From Nitrososphaerota archaeon (GTDB taxonomy: Archaea > Thermoproteota > Nitrososphaeria > Nitrososphaerales > Nitrosopumilaceae): a DNA stretch of 64,000 nt. The DNA lies in the NCBI GenBank assembly GCA_028866895.1, contig JAGWHF010000005.1:22212-86211 (forward strand), in the 5' to 3' direction. The notes under the pieces were generated by a model. It did not search any database. It saw only the letters and a program-made list of their open reading frames with translations, and was not told where the DNA came from. Below, piece after piece: positions 33,955 to 43,276 of this stretch; positions within the stretch are counted from its first letter, which is position 1, and each line of letters starts with the position of its first letter. Made by a program: the position numbers and the translations under genes.

Positions 33955-34374
33955 ATGCCCAAATCAGTGGGGGAAAAGGAGAAGACACGAGTACTTGTAG
34001 CTGACGACAATCATGACATCCTGATGTTGTTTGGCGAGCTCCTGGAATTGAAAAATTTCGATGTGGTCGGAAAGGCAAGAAACGGCAAGGAAGCAGTAGA
34101 GTTTTACAACAATTCGAGGCCCGAAATCTCGTTTCTTGACGTTTTGATGCCAGAAGGTGACGGCATTTACGCGTTAGAAAAGATCAGGGAGATCAATCCA
34201 AATGCCATTGTCATAATGGTGACCTCGGATCTGGCCTCCGCCACCGCCGAAAGGTTAAGGCAGCTTCATGCATCAGCCATAGTCTACAAGCCATTTGATA
34301 TCAACGAGATACTGAAGGTGATCGAAAGTTTAAAGTCAAAAGATAATTTAAGTCACCTAAAATTCCACAACTGA
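33955..34374 (+). CDS. stand-alone response regulator (CheY-like receiver domain)
   Basis: This 139-residue protein consists of a receiver domain with the acidic pair Asp17-Asp18 (VADDNHD), phosphoacceptor Asp62 (SFLDVLMPEGDG) and Lys112 (VYKPFD). No output domain is attached. The ATG at 33955 (MPKSVGEKEKTRVLVADDN) gives the normal N-terminus; the open frame upstream is probably non-coding leader. No histidine kinase is encoded in this window, so its partner is elsewhere. Such single receivers act in taxis or as phosphate relays; no more can be said. Confidence 0.9.
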   Translation: MPKSVGEKEKTRVLVADDNHDILMLFGELLELKNFDVVGKARNGKEAVEFYNNSRPEISFLDVLMPEGDGIYALEKIREINPNAIVIMVTSDLASATAERLRQLHASAIVYKPFDINEILKVIESLKSKDNLSHLKFHN

Positions 34375-34523
34375 TTCGGTACGCCAGATGCAATTAACTA
34401 GGTTTCAAAAATAAACCGGACCTAATTCATGGACTTTAGGAGAAAAGGACGCAATTGACAAATAAAACTGCATTTTTAGAAAATTTTTAAATATAACCAA
34501 AATTTTATCCAACTGGGAGTAAT

Positions 34524-34724
34524 TTGAGTCCTGAAACATCGCTAGATGAGATGTGGCATGTAATGGAAGAATACGGGATAGACCGAGGGCTTCTAGAGTC
34601 CACAAATCCAAGCAAGGAGTTGTTATTTAGGCTCTACACAGCAATCAAACAAGTCAAAGAAAGGACGGAAATCATTGAGAGGGAGACTAACGGGCTTCTC
34701 AAGCAAGACGGAATCTCTGGGTAA
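34524..34724 (+). CDS. small helical protein of unknown function
   Basis: This 66-residue protein starts at TTG 34524 with a GGGAG Shine-Dalgarno-like motif 8 nt upstream. It is predicted to be two or three amphipathic helices (LDEMWHVMEEYGIDRGLLES, then LLFRLYTAIKQVKER), rich in Glu and Lys with no Cys. Coding character is good despite the size. It follows the response regulator by 150 nt on the same strand, so a partnership is possible but unsupported. I do not recognise the family. Confidence 0.5.
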   Translation: MSPETSLDEMWHVMEEYGIDRGLLESTNPSKELLFRLYTAIKQVKERTEIIERETNGLLKQDGISG

Positions 34725-34792
34725 AGAGTGCAATAGGCCTTGCAATATCACTAGACTCAAAGCAGGATTTGACGCAACATGTTAGCCTGCAT

Positions 34793-34912
34793 TCATATAT
34801 TCATCTCCTTTCCACATTTTTCGCATCGGACAACCGTGCCCTCCACCCTGACCCTCTCGAATTTTTTCGAACCGCATTTTGGACATATTGGGCATGCCCG
34901 CGCCGCATCCAT
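34793..34912 (-). CDS. 39-residue zinc-ribbon protein
   Basis: The frame starts MDAARACPICPKCGSKKF and contains Cys7, Cys10, Cys13 and then Cys30-x2-Cys33 (RCEKCG), a compact zinc ribbon of two CxxC knuckles with an extra Cys. The strand pattern between (ERVRVEGTVV) fits a ribbon hairpin. It ends with TGA at 34793-34795. It is divergent from the TPR gene, with 80 nt between. Tiny stand-alone zinc ribbons are common in archaea and often act in transcription or translation, but no specific role can be assigned. Confidence 0.55.
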   Translation of the reverse strand: MDAARACPICPKCGSKKFERVRVEGTVVRCEKCGKEMNI

Positions 34913-34960
34913 GATTCAGGCATGATTTACCTTCTTATCATCCTACCCTTAGATGCCACA

Positions 34961-34967
34961 TATTTAT
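34961..34967 (+). promoter_or_regulatory. TATA box of the TPR-protein gene
   Basis: TATTTAT is centred about 31 nt before the ATG at 34995. A short or absent leader is expected. Confidence 0.45.
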
Positions 34968-34994
34968 CAGTACTGAAGAATAGATGGCACATAC

Positions 34995-35513
34995 ATGAAC
35001 GACTGGTCTGAAGATGAAGAAGAATCGATCATAAGAAATCTCTACAACATAGGATTGGCGCATGCCAACAGAGGAAAGCCAAGGGAGGCAATTTTTTATT
35101 TTGAACAGATACTCAAGGTGGAACCAACTCATGTTGGAGCATTGGTAAATAAAGGAAACGCCCTTGGCAAACTTGGAAGGTATGAGGAGGCAATTTTATC
35201 ATACGAGGTGGTCCTGGCGAGAATGCCCACTCATTCCACCTCACTCCTAAACAAGGGCCTCGCACTACATTATCTCCTTCGGTATGACGAGGCCATCTCC
35301 TGCTACAACACTGTCCTGGTAAGAGATCCTGGTAATCCAGCCGCTCTTTATCAAAAGGCCTGTAGTTGCGTACTGAAAAATCAACCCGACGAATCCCTAG
35401 CCTTGCTAGAACGGGTAGTAAAGATAGACCCCGCGTATGCTTCCAAGGCAAGCCGAGACGATGACTTTCTTTCCCTTAGGGATGATTCAAGGTTCAAGGC
35501 AATTACCACATAA
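34995..35513 (+). CDS. TPR-repeat protein
   Basis: This 172-residue protein has at least four tetratricopeptide repeats in tandem from residue 14: NIGLAHANRGKPREAIFYFE, then VNKGNALGKLGRYEEAILSY, LNKGLALHYLLRYDEAISCY and YQKACSCVLKNQPDESLALL, each with the W/L-G-Y-A-P-type spacing of 34 residues. The C-terminus (DDDFLSLRDDSRFKAI) resembles the end often seen in archaeal TPR scaffolds. TPRs mediate protein binding; the partner is unknown. No signal peptide or membrane span is present. Confidence 0.88.
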   Translation: MNDWSEDEEESIIRNLYNIGLAHANRGKPREAIFYFEQILKVEPTHVGALVNKGNALGKLGRYEEAILSYEVVLARMPTHSTSLLNKGLALHYLLRYDEAISCYNTVLVRDPGNPAALYQKACSCVLKNQPDESLALLERVVKIDPAYASKASRDDDFLSLRDDSRFKAITT

Positions 35514-35552
35514 TACAATAAGGAAAAATACACCGAGATAGGTAATGGCTTC

Positions 35553-36431
35553 ATGAAGGTAGGGATTGTCGGTACCGGATTGTTAGGCAGGGCAGTGGCA
35601 GCACGACTACTACGTACGGGTCACACCGTGACCGTTTATAACAGGACAAAGGAAAAGGCCGCCGTACTCAAGGATCAAGGCGCCAAGATAGCAGACTCTC
35701 CAAAGAAATTAGCAGAGGTGTCTGATCTTGTGATCACAATCGTCAGAGATTCAGATGCTGTCGAGTCTGTATCATTTGGTGAAGATGGCATCGTCCATGG
35801 AAGACATGATGGACTCATAGTGGCAGACATGAGCACCATAAACCCCATCGCATCCAAGAGATTAGCGCAGAAATTCGAACAATACGGCATTGCGATGATC
35901 GACAGTCCGGTGATGGGCGGTCCCCCCCTCGCTGAAAAAGGCGGTCTTGTCGTGATGATAGGAGGTAAAAATGACACATACGAAAGGTGCAAACAGGTGT
36001 TCGACTCCATAGGAGAGAAAACATTTCACGTTGGGCCCAACGGATCCGCACACTCCATGAAGCTTGCTCTGAACTTGCAGATCTCGATCCTTGCCCTTGC
36101 CATATCCGAAGGGATAATTCTGACAAAAAGATCTGGTTTGGATCCCATGCTATTCTTCGACGTTTTAAATTCGACCTATTTTAAAACTGGAATGAGTCTC
36201 CTCAAGGGACCAAAAATGGCAAAAGGAAACTTTGAACCCAGTTTTTTTCTAAAAGTCATGGAAAAGGATCTGGAAGAGATAAATCAAACAGCAAAGGAGT
36301 TCGGGGCGAGTCTACCGATGGCTAGCGTTGCAATGAACCTATACAAAGATGCTGTTGAACACGGATTTGGCGATATAGATTACACCGGAATATTGGCATA
36401 TTTGGAAAGAGTGGGCAAGCAGACCGGCTAG
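35553..36431 (+). CDS. beta-hydroxyacid dehydrogenase (3-hydroxyisobutyrate/GLYR family)
   Basis: This 292-residue two-domain NAD(P)-dependent dehydrogenase has the Rossmann start MKVGIVGTGLLGRAVAARLLRTGHTVTVYNRT, with Arg after the second strand favouring NADPH. The substrate loop IDSPVMGGPPLAEKGGLVVMIGG and catalytic Lys in GSAHSMKLALNLQ follow. It resembles glyoxylate/succinic semialdehyde reductases as much as 3-hydroxyisobutyrate dehydrogenase. In a carbon-fixing thaumarchaeon a semialdehyde reductase role is conceivable, but the sequence does not prove it. It starts about 40 nt after the TPR gene and converges with metG. Confidence 0.85.
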   Translation: MKVGIVGTGLLGRAVAARLLRTGHTVTVYNRTKEKAAVLKDQGAKIADSPKKLAEVSDLVITIVRDSDAVESVSFGEDGIVHGRHDGLIVADMSTINPIASKRLAQKFEQYGIAMIDSPVMGGPPLAEKGGLVVMIGGKNDTYERCKQVFDSIGEKTFHVGPNGSAHSMKLALNLQISILALAISEGIILTKRSGLDPMLFFDVLNSTYFKTGMSLLKGPKMAKGNFEPSFFLKVMEKDLEEINQTAKEFGASLPMASVAMNLYKDAVEHGFGDIDYTGILAYLERVGKQTG

Positions 36432-36477
36432 GTCTCCACTTTCAAGATCCCATCGTTTGATAACAGTTGCAGTTTCA

Positions 36478-38124
36478 TTAAAGACCAAGTTTTGTCTTGT
36501 GTGCTTGAATATCAGAAATTTCCACCTTCTTGAAAAGAGGGCATATCTCGCCCAATTTGTGTCCAGGTACTACAGCCATTTTCGATATTGCATCCCATTC
36601 ATTCTGCGAGATCTGTCCCTCGAGGTTTAGCTGCGACCAGATTTTCTGCGAGGATTCGGGTAGAAATGGATAGAGTGAAATTGCGATGGAGCGAACTGCG
36701 TTGACAGAGATGAATATACAATTGTTTTTTCCCGTTTCCGCCTTCCACGGCTCCTTCTTCTGGAAGTATTGATTAAAGTAGGCAGAAAACTCGAGTATCT
36801 TTTTTAGTGCCCTGTCTAGGTGGTTTTCAACCATAAAGGGCGTAAGCTCCCCTTCGAGGTTCCTTATCTTGTTTTGTGCCTCCAAGTCCTCAGAATCAAA
36901 GCTATCAGGTGCTGGAACTATACCCCCATCACTCTTTTGAGTGAAGCCAAGCGCCCTGTTAACAAAGTTCCCCACGTTGCCAATCAGCTCCGAATTTATC
37001 CTTCCTGCAAACTCATCCCAGTCAAAATTAAGATCATCTTGGCTGAAAGGCGTAATCATGGTCAAGTAAAACCGGAGATAGTCTGCAGGGTACCATTGCA
37101 GGAACTCCCTTAGTCCAATATACCAGTTACGACTCTTGGAGATCTTTTTGTTCTGCAGCATCAGGTGCCCCCTTGTCGGGATATAATCTGGCAGTTTGAA
37201 TTCACCACCAAGCCCCATCCTCATGGCAGGGAGGAATAGATAATGATGGTAAACTATATCCTTACCAATAAAATGGTAGATTTCCGCAGTGTTCCAGAAT
37301 TCCTTCCCGTCAAGCCCCTTACCTTCTAGAAACTTCAGGGTTGAAGATATATAGGCCAGATGATTGTCAAACCAGCCGTAGAACACCTTCCCCTTAGCAT
37401 CTGAGAGCGGGATTGGGATTCCCCAAGGAATATCACGGGTGATGTCCCAGTCAACCAGACCGTCCCTTATCCAGTTCTGGACGTACTTTTTAACATCCTT
37501 TTGCAGGTGCGAGTCAGCCTCCAGCCATCTGCTAAGGTCGCTTACAAAATTAGTGAGTTTGAAAAAATAGTGTTTTGTCTTTTCCTTCACTGGCGGATTC
37601 TTGCAGATTGCGCATTTTGGCTCCTCAATCTCCTGCGGAATTCTTCCGCATTTTTCACAAAGATCTGAATACTGATCCTCCGCCTTGCAATAAGGGCATC
37701 GACCTATTACATATCTGTCCGGCAGAAACTTTCTGTCAACACTGCAGTAAAATTGAATTATCTCCTGCTCGTAAACATGTCCATTTTCAAGCAGTTTATT
37801 GAACACGTACTGTACAAAGGCAACATTTTCAGGAGAGCTAGTTCTGTAAAAAAAGTCAAAGTCAATTCCAAATGCAGTAAAATCAGAGTAGTCTCTCTCA
37901 TTCCAGACTTTGACATATTCCTCCGGTGTTTTTTTTTCCTTTTCAGCCTGAATTAAAATTGGAGTACCATAATCATCAGAGGCACAGATGTAATAGGCCT
38001 CCGTCCCCGACATCTTGAGGAATCTCGTCGTGATGTCAGCCGGCAGATAGGTTGAGGCCACATGTCCCAAATGAATCTCACCGTTAGCATATGGAAGTGC
38101 GCTGGTTATGATAGCCCGCTTCAT
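36478..38124 (-). CDS. metG: methionyl-tRNA synthetase
   Basis: This 548-residue class I synthetase has the HIGH-type motif ALPYANGEIHLGH at the N-terminus. A connective peptide with zinc-knuckle pairs follows (RCPYCKAEDQYSDLCEKCG and PKCAICKNPP near residues 142-172). KISKS is in NKKISKSRNW near residue 338, with an anticodon-binding helical domain after it. There is no C-terminal tRNA-binding EMAP-like domain; in archaea this is often a separate gene. It lies 30 nt downstream of ahcY on the same strand. Confidence 0.96.
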   Translation of the reverse strand: MKRAIITSALPYANGEIHLGHVASTYLPADITTRFLKMSGTEAYYICASDDYGTPILIQAEKEKKTPEEYVKVWNERDYSDFTAFGIDFDFFYRTSSPENVAFVQYVFNKLLENGHVYEQEIIQFYCSVDRKFLPDRYVIGRCPYCKAEDQYSDLCEKCGRIPQEIEEPKCAICKNPPVKEKTKHYFFKLTNFVSDLSRWLEADSHLQKDVKKYVQNWIRDGLVDWDITRDIPWGIPIPLSDAKGKVFYGWFDNHLAYISSTLKFLEGKGLDGKEFWNTAEIYHFIGKDIVYHHYLFLPAMRMGLGGEFKLPDYIPTRGHLMLQNKKISKSRNWYIGLREFLQWYPADYLRFYLTMITPFSQDDLNFDWDEFAGRINSELIGNVGNFVNRALGFTQKSDGGIVPAPDSFDSEDLEAQNKIRNLEGELTPFMVENHLDRALKKILEFSAYFNQYFQKKEPWKAETGKNNCIFISVNAVRSIAISLYPFLPESSQKIWSQLNLEGQISQNEWDAISKMAVVPGHKLGEICPLFKKVEISDIQAHKTKLGL

Positions 38125-38154
38125 TGTTCTGATTGAGGATGGACGTGATTTAAG

Positions 38155-39408
38155 CTATGCCCAGCTCTGTTCGTATTTTACCTGTGCTGCTGTTGGCTTG
38201 TCTATCTTCACGCTCATTGCAGCCAATGCATCAACGGCAATCTGACGGTCAATCTCTTCCGGTACAGGAATGACCTTTTTCCCAATCTTCCTATGATTCC
38301 TTGCGATGTGAATCATAGATAGCAGTTGGTTCGAGAAGGACTGAGCCATGACCTCTGGCGGATGACCCTCTGCGGCAACAAGGTTTGCAATCCTCCCCTT
38401 TCCGATAAGATAGACACGTTTGCCATTTTTGAGCAAGCATTCGTCAAGGTTTGGACGTACTTCTCTTACCGACCTTGACTCATTTAGCAAGAATTTGGCG
38501 TCTACCTCAACATCAAAATGTCCCACATTGCCAAGAATTGCTCCGTCCCTCATCCTGAGAATGTGTTCCTTTCTTATGACACCCGTCTGTCCTGTTGCGG
38601 TTACAAAAATTTCTCCAATTTTTGCTGCCTCCTCCATCGTCATTACGTCGAAACCATCCATGTGAGCCTCAAGGGCACGTACGGGATCAACCTCCGTGAC
38701 GCAGACCTTGGAGCCAAGTCCTTTTGCCCGAGAGGCCACACCTCGTCCCACCCAGCCATAGCCGGCAACAACTACTCGCTTTCCTGCAAACAAAAGGTTC
38801 ATAGATCTGAAGTACCCGTCTATCGTGCTCTGGCCTGTGCCGTACCTGTTATCAAACATGTGTTTGGTATACGCATCATTAACGGAAATTACAGGATATC
38901 TTAACTTTCTCTGTTTTTCAAGAGCCTTCAGCCTTATCACCCCGGTAGTTGTCTCTTCGGTCCCTCCAAATATTGCCCAAGAGGAAAAATTCTTGCTGCC
39001 ATGAACCTTGCTGTGACAGTCTGACCCATCGTCCGTTATCACCTGGGGCTTGTGGCTTAGCATCTGGTCTATACACCAATCATACTCCTCTGGGGTCTGA
39101 CCAGCCCATGCATAGATGTGTATGCCATTTTCTGCAAGAAATGCTGCGATATCATCCTGCGTTGAGAGCGGATTTGCGCCGCATGCGCTCACGTCTGCGC
39201 CCAAGGCTTTGGCTCCCATCATCAGAACCGATGTCTCCTTTGTAATGTGAAGACATATACCCAATCTGACCCCCTTAAGAGGCTGCGACCGTTTCAGTCT
39301 TTCTATGGTATTACTGAGAATCTTCATGTGATCTCTTGCCCACTCATATGATACCTTTCCCTTTTCTGCCAAGCTCGGGTCCTTGATTTGGCTCATGTGG
39401 CAATTCAA
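38155..39408 (-). CDS. ahcY: S-adenosylhomocysteine hydrolase
   Basis: This 417-residue enzyme reversibly splits S-adenosylhomocysteine into adenosine and homocysteine, clearing the by-product of methylation. Conserved blocks are LGICLHITKETSVLMM, the substrate Asp/His segment with VISVNDAYTKHMFDNRYGTGQS, and the NAD site VVAGYGWVGRGVASRAKGLG. NVGHFDVEVD and the C-terminal Lys/Tyr tail (KYEQSW) close the active site. An ATG four codons in (39396) is an alternative start. It is followed by metG, giving a small methionine-cycle operon ahcY-metG. Confidence 0.95.
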   Translation of the reverse strand: MNCHMSQIKDPSLAEKGKVSYEWARDHMKILSNTIERLKRSQPLKGVRLGICLHITKETSVLMMGAKALGADVSACGANPLSTQDDIAAFLAENGIHIYAWAGQTPEEYDWCIDQMLSHKPQVITDDGSDCHSKVHGSKNFSSWAIFGGTEETTTGVIRLKALEKQRKLRYPVISVNDAYTKHMFDNRYGTGQSTIDGYFRSMNLLFAGKRVVVAGYGWVGRGVASRAKGLGSKVCVTEVDPVRALEAHMDGFDVMTMEEAAKIGEIFVTATGQTGVIRKEHILRMRDGAILGNVGHFDVEVDAKFLLNESRSVREVRPNLDECLLKNGKRVYLIGKGRIANLVAAEGHPPEVMAQSFSNQLLSMIHIARNHRKIGKKVIPVPEEIDRQIAVDALAAMSVKIDKPTAAQVKYEQSWA

Positions 39409-39455
39409 AATCGAGGGATATAAAATGCTATCAAAAAAGGCAATCTAAATATTGG

Positions 39456-39779
39456 ATGATCCTTGCCTTACATTCATTGGCGTGGAAGAAGGTAGCAGAA
39501 AAAAATAGCATTGCCCCCGGAAAAGGCAGGGAGTTTTTAGTAGATGGTAAGAAAATAGCCGTTTTCAACCAGAACGGTTTCCACGCACTGGATTCGATCT
39601 GCGTCCATCAGGATGGTTCACTTGCGCCTGGGAAGATTGACGGCGACATCGTTGAATGCCCCCTTCATTTCTGGCATTACAACATCAGGACTGGGGAGCT
39701 TGTAGATTACATCAAGGGGGTAAAGCTGCAAACTTACAAGGTCGAGGTCAAAAACGACGGGATTTACCTAGACGTGTGA
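39456..39779 (+). CDS. Rieske-type 2Fe-2S ferredoxin
   Basis: This 107-residue soluble Rieske protein has cluster ligands Cys-x-His in SICVHQDGSLAPG and Cys-x2-His in ECPLHFWHYN. It has no membrane anchor, so it belongs to the NirD/ferredoxin-component group rather than to the bc1-complex type. It probably passes electrons in an oxygenase or reductase system; the partner is not in this window. It is divergent from ahcY and only 14 nt before nadE, implying co-transcription as Rieske-nadE-cysS. Confidence 0.85.
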   Translation: MILALHSLAWKKVAEKNSIAPGKGREFLVDGKKIAVFNQNGFHALDSICVHQDGSLAPGKIDGDIVECPLHFWHYNIRTGELVDYIKGVKLQTYKVEVKNDGIYLDV

Positions 39780-39793
39780 AAGTTTAATTCGTT

Positions 39794-40606
39794 ATGCCTT
39801 ATCACCTTACAAAGGGCTTGAACCGCGTCATACTAGACGAGATAACAAAGAAGGATTACAAGGAGATTGAGGAAGGAATTGGCAGATTTCTCGGCTCAGA
39901 GATGAACACAAGAAGGTCACAGGGCTTGGTGTTTGGCCTAAGCGGCGGGATAGATTCCGCGGTAATCGCAGTCCTTTGTGCAAAATTCGTAAGGGAAAAA
40001 TCCCTTGCCCTCATAATGCCAAATTCAAAGATAACCCCCACTCAAGATACAGATGATGCAATAAAGATTGTTGATGACTTGCGCTTGGAGTACAAGCTAA
40101 TCGACATCGGGTTCGTATACAAGGAATACTCAAAATACTTGGAGCCAAACCCCTTGGCTCTTGGAAACTTGGGAGCTAGGATTAGATCCAACATTCTATA
40201 CTATTACGCAAATGCAAGAAACTTTCTTGTCCTGGGTTCAAGTGACAAGAGCGAGGTCCTCATAGGATATTTTACCAAATATGGAGACGGCGCAGCAGAT
40301 CTCCTTCCCATAGCATCCTTATACAAGACCCAGATTCGCGAATTTGCAAGGTTTTTGAACATCCCACCCAGCATAGTAGCCAAGCCCAGCAGTCCACGCT
40401 TGTGGGAGGGCCACACGGCAGAAGGAGAGATAGGGCTGACTTATGAGGAGATTGACACCATCCTTTATTGCTTGTTTGAAAAGAAGCTTTCTGTTGAAGA
40501 AACTTCCAAGACAGCCGAAATTTCCATATCAAATGTGGACAAAATTTACCAGATGCACGAAAAAAGCGAACATAAGAGGATGGCACCCAAACCGTGGACT
40601 TTCTAG
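39794..40606 (+). CDS. nadE: NAD+ synthetase (ammonia-type)
   Basis: This 270-residue N-type ATP pyrophosphatase has the PP-loop FGLSGGIDSAVIAVL near residue 49. Other family segments are IMPNSKITPTQDTDDA, NLGARIRSNILYYYAN, LGSSDKSEVLIGYFTKYGDGAADL and KPSSPRLWEGHTAEGEIGLTY. There is no N-terminal glutaminase domain, so ammonia is used directly, as expected for an ammonia-oxidising archaeon. The C-terminus is KRMAPKPW. It is the middle gene of a three-gene run, 11 nt before cysS. Confidence 0.95.
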   Translation: MPYHLTKGLNRVILDEITKKDYKEIEEGIGRFLGSEMNTRRSQGLVFGLSGGIDSAVIAVLCAKFVREKSLALIMPNSKITPTQDTDDAIKIVDDLRLEYKLIDIGFVYKEYSKYLEPNPLALGNLGARIRSNILYYYANARNFLVLGSSDKSEVLIGYFTKYGDGAADLLPIASLYKTQIREFARFLNIPPSIVAKPSSPRLWEGHTAEGEIGLTYEEIDTILYCLFEKKLSVEETSKTAEISISNVDKIYQMHEKSEHKRMAPKPWTF

Positions 40607-40617
40607 ACTGATGAGGA

Positions 40618-42021
40618 ATGAAAATTTTCGATACGCTGTCTGCCACTGAAAAGGAGATTGACGTCTCGGATGAGGTCCGGATTTACCTCTGTGGAGTTAC
40701 TGTTTACGACGAAAGCCATATCGGACATGCAAGAACCATCATAGTATTTGACACCCTTCGGAGGTTTCTAGAAAAATTCGGGGTCAAGGTAAGACTGGTC
40801 CAAAATTTTACAGATGTCGATGACAAAATAATAAACCGCGCGAAAACTGAGGGCGTTCACGCTCACGAGATAAGTGCGAGATACATCACAAGTTATTTCG
40901 AGGGATTTGACAGGCTCAATGTAAAGAGGGCAGAGAACTACCCAAAGGCGACAGAGCATATAGAAGACATGATAAACATGATAAGCGGCTTGGTTGATAA
41001 GAGGTATGCCTACGTCTCCAAGAATGGCGTATATTTTTCAGTCCTGAAGTTTAGCCAATACGGGAAGCTCTCAAAGAAAAAAACAGAAGATCTCATATCA
41101 GGTGCGCGAGTGGAGGTCGACGAAACGAAGGAGGATCCTCTCGATTTTGCCTTGTGGAAGTTTGAAGAAAACGAGCCCAGATGGCCCAGTCCTTGGGGGT
41201 TTGGCAGGCCTGGGTGGCACATAGAATGTTCGGCCATGAGCCTAAAGTACCTAGGAACAAACTTTGAGATTCATGGTGGTGGCAGGGATCTCATCTTCCC
41301 CCACCACGAAAACGAGATTGCACAGTCAGAGTCCTATTCAGGCAGCAATTTTGCCAAGATCTGGATGCATGTTGGAATGGTGACGATAAACGGGGAAAAG
41401 ATGTCAAAATCTCTTGGCAATACCAAGTCGGTCGATTTTGTCCTAAAAAAATGGGGCCCCAACATCATCAGGCTTTTCTGCCTATCCGGGCACTACTCAA
41501 AGCAAATTGATTACTCAGAAGAAATGTTATTGGAGACCATAACAAAATGGCGTCAAGTGGAAAATTGTTACTATGAACTCATCCTATCATCAGAAGAGCA
41601 GGCACATGCAGAAGACCTCGAGGGGGTAGGAGTTGCAACAAAAGAATCATGGGATGAATTTGTTGCCGCCATGAACTCTGATTTTAACACACCCCTTGCA
41701 ATTGGAGCTTTTTTCAAGCTTGTGAAATACGCAAACCAGCTTGCTGCATCAGAGCGCCTAGTCTCATCAGTCTCTCAAAGGATTCTTCCCGTCCTCAACG
41801 ACATGTTTGAGATCTTTGGTCTCGAGATCCCCAAGGTAACAAAGGATGAGATGAGAATGATTAATGGCCTCATACAAAAGAGAGAGATGTTGCGCAACGA
41901 GAGAAAGTTCCAAGAAGCTGACGCCATACGGAAAGATATAGCGGAGATGGGAATAGTGCTGATAGACCACAAGAAAAGAACGTTGTGGATGAAGCAGGAA
42001 AGGATAGAGGGATCTGGCTAG
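40618..42021 (+). CDS. cysS: cysteinyl-tRNA synthetase
   Basis: This 467-residue class I synthetase starts [20 protein letters not shown], with zinc-site [16 protein letters not shown] (HIGH motif HIGH). It continues with [32 protein letters not shown]-type CP1 (here [18 protein letters not shown]) and KMSKS in [11 protein letters not shown] near residue 259. A DALR-type helical domain and a short C-terminal basic tail follow. A GAGG motif precedes the ATG. Its 3' end overlaps the end of the convergent GTPase gene by 4 nt. Confidence 0.96.
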   Translation: [467 protein letters not shown]

Positions 42022-43238
42022 GACTTTTTTGTCTTGGCACTTACAAGTGATACGACGTCCCTGTCACGAAGCTGGTAGTTGATAGGAAGTCGCACTCCAT
42101 ATCTCACATCCTTTGCATAAAGTAGTCCCTTTGTCAAATCAGAATGTATCTCCTTTGCCAAATCCTCTACCGTGGCACCATCCTTCATTAATATTAGATC
42201 AGGCAGGATGCGGCCCTTTCTATCAGATAGTTTTTCAGGATCTGCCACAGGATAGACGGAGTTCATCTTTAGCAATTTGAAGACTGTAACGTTGATGGCA
42301 AACTGCACGCCAGTTCTCATGTATTCGCCTAGAATCCCTTTTGTTATAAATTCGAGCGCCTCCAACTGCCTTTTTGCAAGTGCTTCCTTGTGTAGTATCT
42401 CAAACTGCTCCGAGCCCGGGACGTATTTTATCAGACCCTTCTGCTCTGCCCTCCTCAGCGAGAGCTCGCTATCTGCACTGGCAGGTACTATTATCGTATC
42501 AACATATTTTTCGCGCAGCCTGTCAAAGTTCTTGTCAGCTCCCGGAAGATCAATCTTGTTTGCTACGATTAAGGTCGGTTTTGAAATTTTTCTCAGATGT
42601 GCGGCGAATTTTTTGCTGTCGTCCATGTCAAAATTATCAAAATGCTTTCCTTCAAGTCCGGTTACCTTCAGAGCATCCTTTACATGGTACTCCTTTACGC
42701 CTATGCCGCGGAATACATCCGTTATCGCTTCTGTCGTTTCAATTTCAGAGTTTACAAGTTTTGATATCTTATCCCGATTTCCTTCAAGGAGTTTTTGATA
42801 CCACATTATCAGTTCCTCCTCGATGTCTGAGACGTCAGCTATTGGATCCCCCTGACCAACCTCTGTTATCCTACCCGTTGCATCGACACTTCCAGACACA
42901 TCCACAACATGCAACAGTGCGTCCGATTGTGTCGCAACGGAAAGGAATTGGTTTCCTAGTCCCTTGCCTGCCCATGCCCCTTTTATAAGTCCGGGTAGGT
43001 CAATCAGCTCAATTGGGATAAATCTCCACCCATCTAGGCACTTTGAATTCTGCGGGTTGTCATGCACATTAAATTCTGCGTGAACGCACGGCGTGATGGC
43101 GTTTCCAACCCCTCGCTCCGGCTTTTTTGTTGTGAACGGATAAGTCGAGATCTCACTTCCTGATAGAGTGGCGGCATTGAAAAAAGTAGTCTTTCCGGTG
43201 TTTGTCTTACCAATCAGGCCAATTTTAATTGGCATCAA
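42018..43238 (-). CDS. YchF/OLA1-related GTPase with TGS domain
   Basis: This 406-residue Obg-family protein has G1 GLIGKTNTGKTTFF, a Thr in STYPFTTKKPERG, G3 IDLPGLIKGAWAGKGLGNQFL and G4 VANKIDLPGA. A helical insert follows and a C-terminal TGS domain starts near residue 335 (PDLILMKDGATVEDLAKEIH) and ends in LRDRDVVSLVSA. This is the archaeal MJ1332-like branch of YchF-related GTPases, thought to act in translation or ribosome-related control. The start is one of two adjacent ATGs. It is the last gene of a minus-strand group with a CoA-binding protein and a small unknown upstream. Confidence 0.9.
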   Translation of the reverse strand: MMPIKIGLIGKTNTGKTTFFNAATLSGSEISTYPFTTKKPERGVGNAITPCVHAEFNVHDNPQNSKCLDGWRFIPIELIDLPGLIKGAWAGKGLGNQFLSVATQSDALLHVVDVSGSVDATGRITEVGQGDPIADVSDIEEELIMWYQKLLEGNRDKISKLVNSEIETTEAITDVFRGIGVKEYHVKDALKVTGLEGKHFDNFDMDDSKKFAAHLRKISKPTLIVANKIDLPGADKNFDRLREKYVDTIIVPASADSELSLRRAEQKGLIKYVPGSEQFEILHKEALAKRQLEALEFITKGILGEYMRTGVQFAINVTVFKLLKMNSVYPVADPEKLSDRKGRILPDLILMKDGATVEDLAKEIHSDLTKGLLYAKDVRYGVRLPINYQLRDRDVVSLVSAKTKKS

Positions 43239-43276
43239 CTCACCTCGTCCTGCTTACTATTTATCTCTGTTGTAAA

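Noticed and set aside
33678..34010. 110-codon minus-strand frame between ilvC and the response regulator
   Set aside because: It overlaps the response-regulator start and promoter, is Ser/Leu-rich without domain features and lacks a plausible promoter.
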